From Campylobacteraceae bacterium (lineage in GTDB: Bacteria > Campylobacterota > Campylobacteria > Campylobacterales > Sulfurovaceae): a stretch of 5,612 nucleotides of DNA. The position numbers and the translations under genes are program-made. Shown piece after piece: positions 5,572 to 5,612 of the stretch (its first letter is position 1; each line of letters begins with the position of its first letter). The stretch is taken from positions 1-5,612 of the forward strand of contig JALVXO010000281.1 in NCBI GenBank assembly GCA_027022775.1, read 5' to 3'. Below the pieces are notes generated by a model. The model saw only the letters and a program-made list of their open reading frames with translations. It did no database searches and had not been told where the DNA came from.

Positions 5572-5612
5572 TTAACGGTTCTTCCGTTTGCTCTTTTTAA
5601 TAAAGTTTTTTT

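Larger units (their letters stand above)
5320..5612 (+). other. GC-richer region with open frame running off the window; gene unproven
   Basis: The plus frame starting at 5320 has no stop codon to the window edge (97 codons), including RPARFSFALLNITANKSR, AQAAKKFYGSRRLKKALNPK and SAVRTCESRAVCFRL. There is no ATG in it (a TTG lies at 5341) and no ribosome site. The product would be strongly basic with almost no acidic residues, unlike the neighbouring genes, and I recognise no domain. A TATAAT at 5355-5360 could be a plus-strand -10 box. The region from about 5365 is near 50% G+C in places, dense in palindromes, and repeats GCTTYGCTC-like words at 5398-5406, 5428-5437, 5561-5573 and 5586-5594. 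The open frame may be a side effect of composition in a repeat-like or structured-RNA element. The case for a real partial gene is weak. Confidence 0.25.

Noticed and set aside
5481..5576. Integron attC-like site (RYYYAAC words ACTTAAC at 5481 and GCTTAAC at 5570)
   Set aside because: The matching GTTRRRY partner is not found downstream on the same strand and no cassette or integrase is visible, so chance matches are the simpler explanation.
5365..5612. tRNA, RNase P RNA, SRP RNA, tmRNA or CRISPR array in the GC-richer end
   Set aside because: No T-loop GTTCRA motif, no hallmark cores of these RNAs, and no regularly spaced identical repeats could be found by eye.

Overview
This AT-rich window with compact genes looks like a chromosomal piece from a Campylobacterota (Epsilonproteobacteria) species, probably a free-living relative of Sulfurimonas, Sulfurovum or Nautilia. 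The basis is indirect: A/T-biased third codon positions, short TATAAT boxes behind T-rich tracts rather than clear -35 boxes, and many Lys/Ile/Phe/Tyr-rich envelope proteins. No marker gene fixes the genus.

Layout. Positions 1-124 are very AT-rich and gene-free. Three minus-strand genes follow as a tight envelope operon, read from right to left: a lipoprotein alpha/beta hydrolase (2016-3272), a membrane M48 zinc metallopeptidase (1009-2016, joined by an overlapping TAATG), and a membrane-anchored YafK-type L,D-transpeptidase-fold protein (125-1000). A 164-bp divergent promoter region (3273-3436) separates this operon from a plus-strand gene for a secreted CAP/SCP-domain protein (3437-4000). 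That gene converges on a minus-strand gene (4035 to about 5129). A perfect 11-bp hairpin between them serves both strands and overlaps the last codons of the minus-strand gene.

The minus-strand gene at 4035-5129 is the most interesting. It has the architecture of a prokaryotic ionotropic glutamate receptor (GluR0 type): the two lobes of an amino-acid-binding protein are split by a TM1 - pore loop - TM2 module. The pore keeps the K+-channel scaffold, but where TVGYGD is expected it reads FVGDKH, aligned without a gap. The ion selectivity is therefore unlikely to be that of a normal K+ channel.

The right end (5166-5612) has no recognisable gene. From about 5365 the base composition rises to near 50% GC, with short palindromes, a perfect 9-bp hairpin and recurring GCTTYGCTC-like words. 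One plus frame stays open from 5320 to the window edge (97 codons). It may be a repeat-like or RNA-like element, or the start of an unrecognised gene, and cannot be resolved here.

All five confident genes encode exported or membrane proteins, so the window is a cell-envelope neighbourhood. Apart from the operon there is no direct evidence that they work together.
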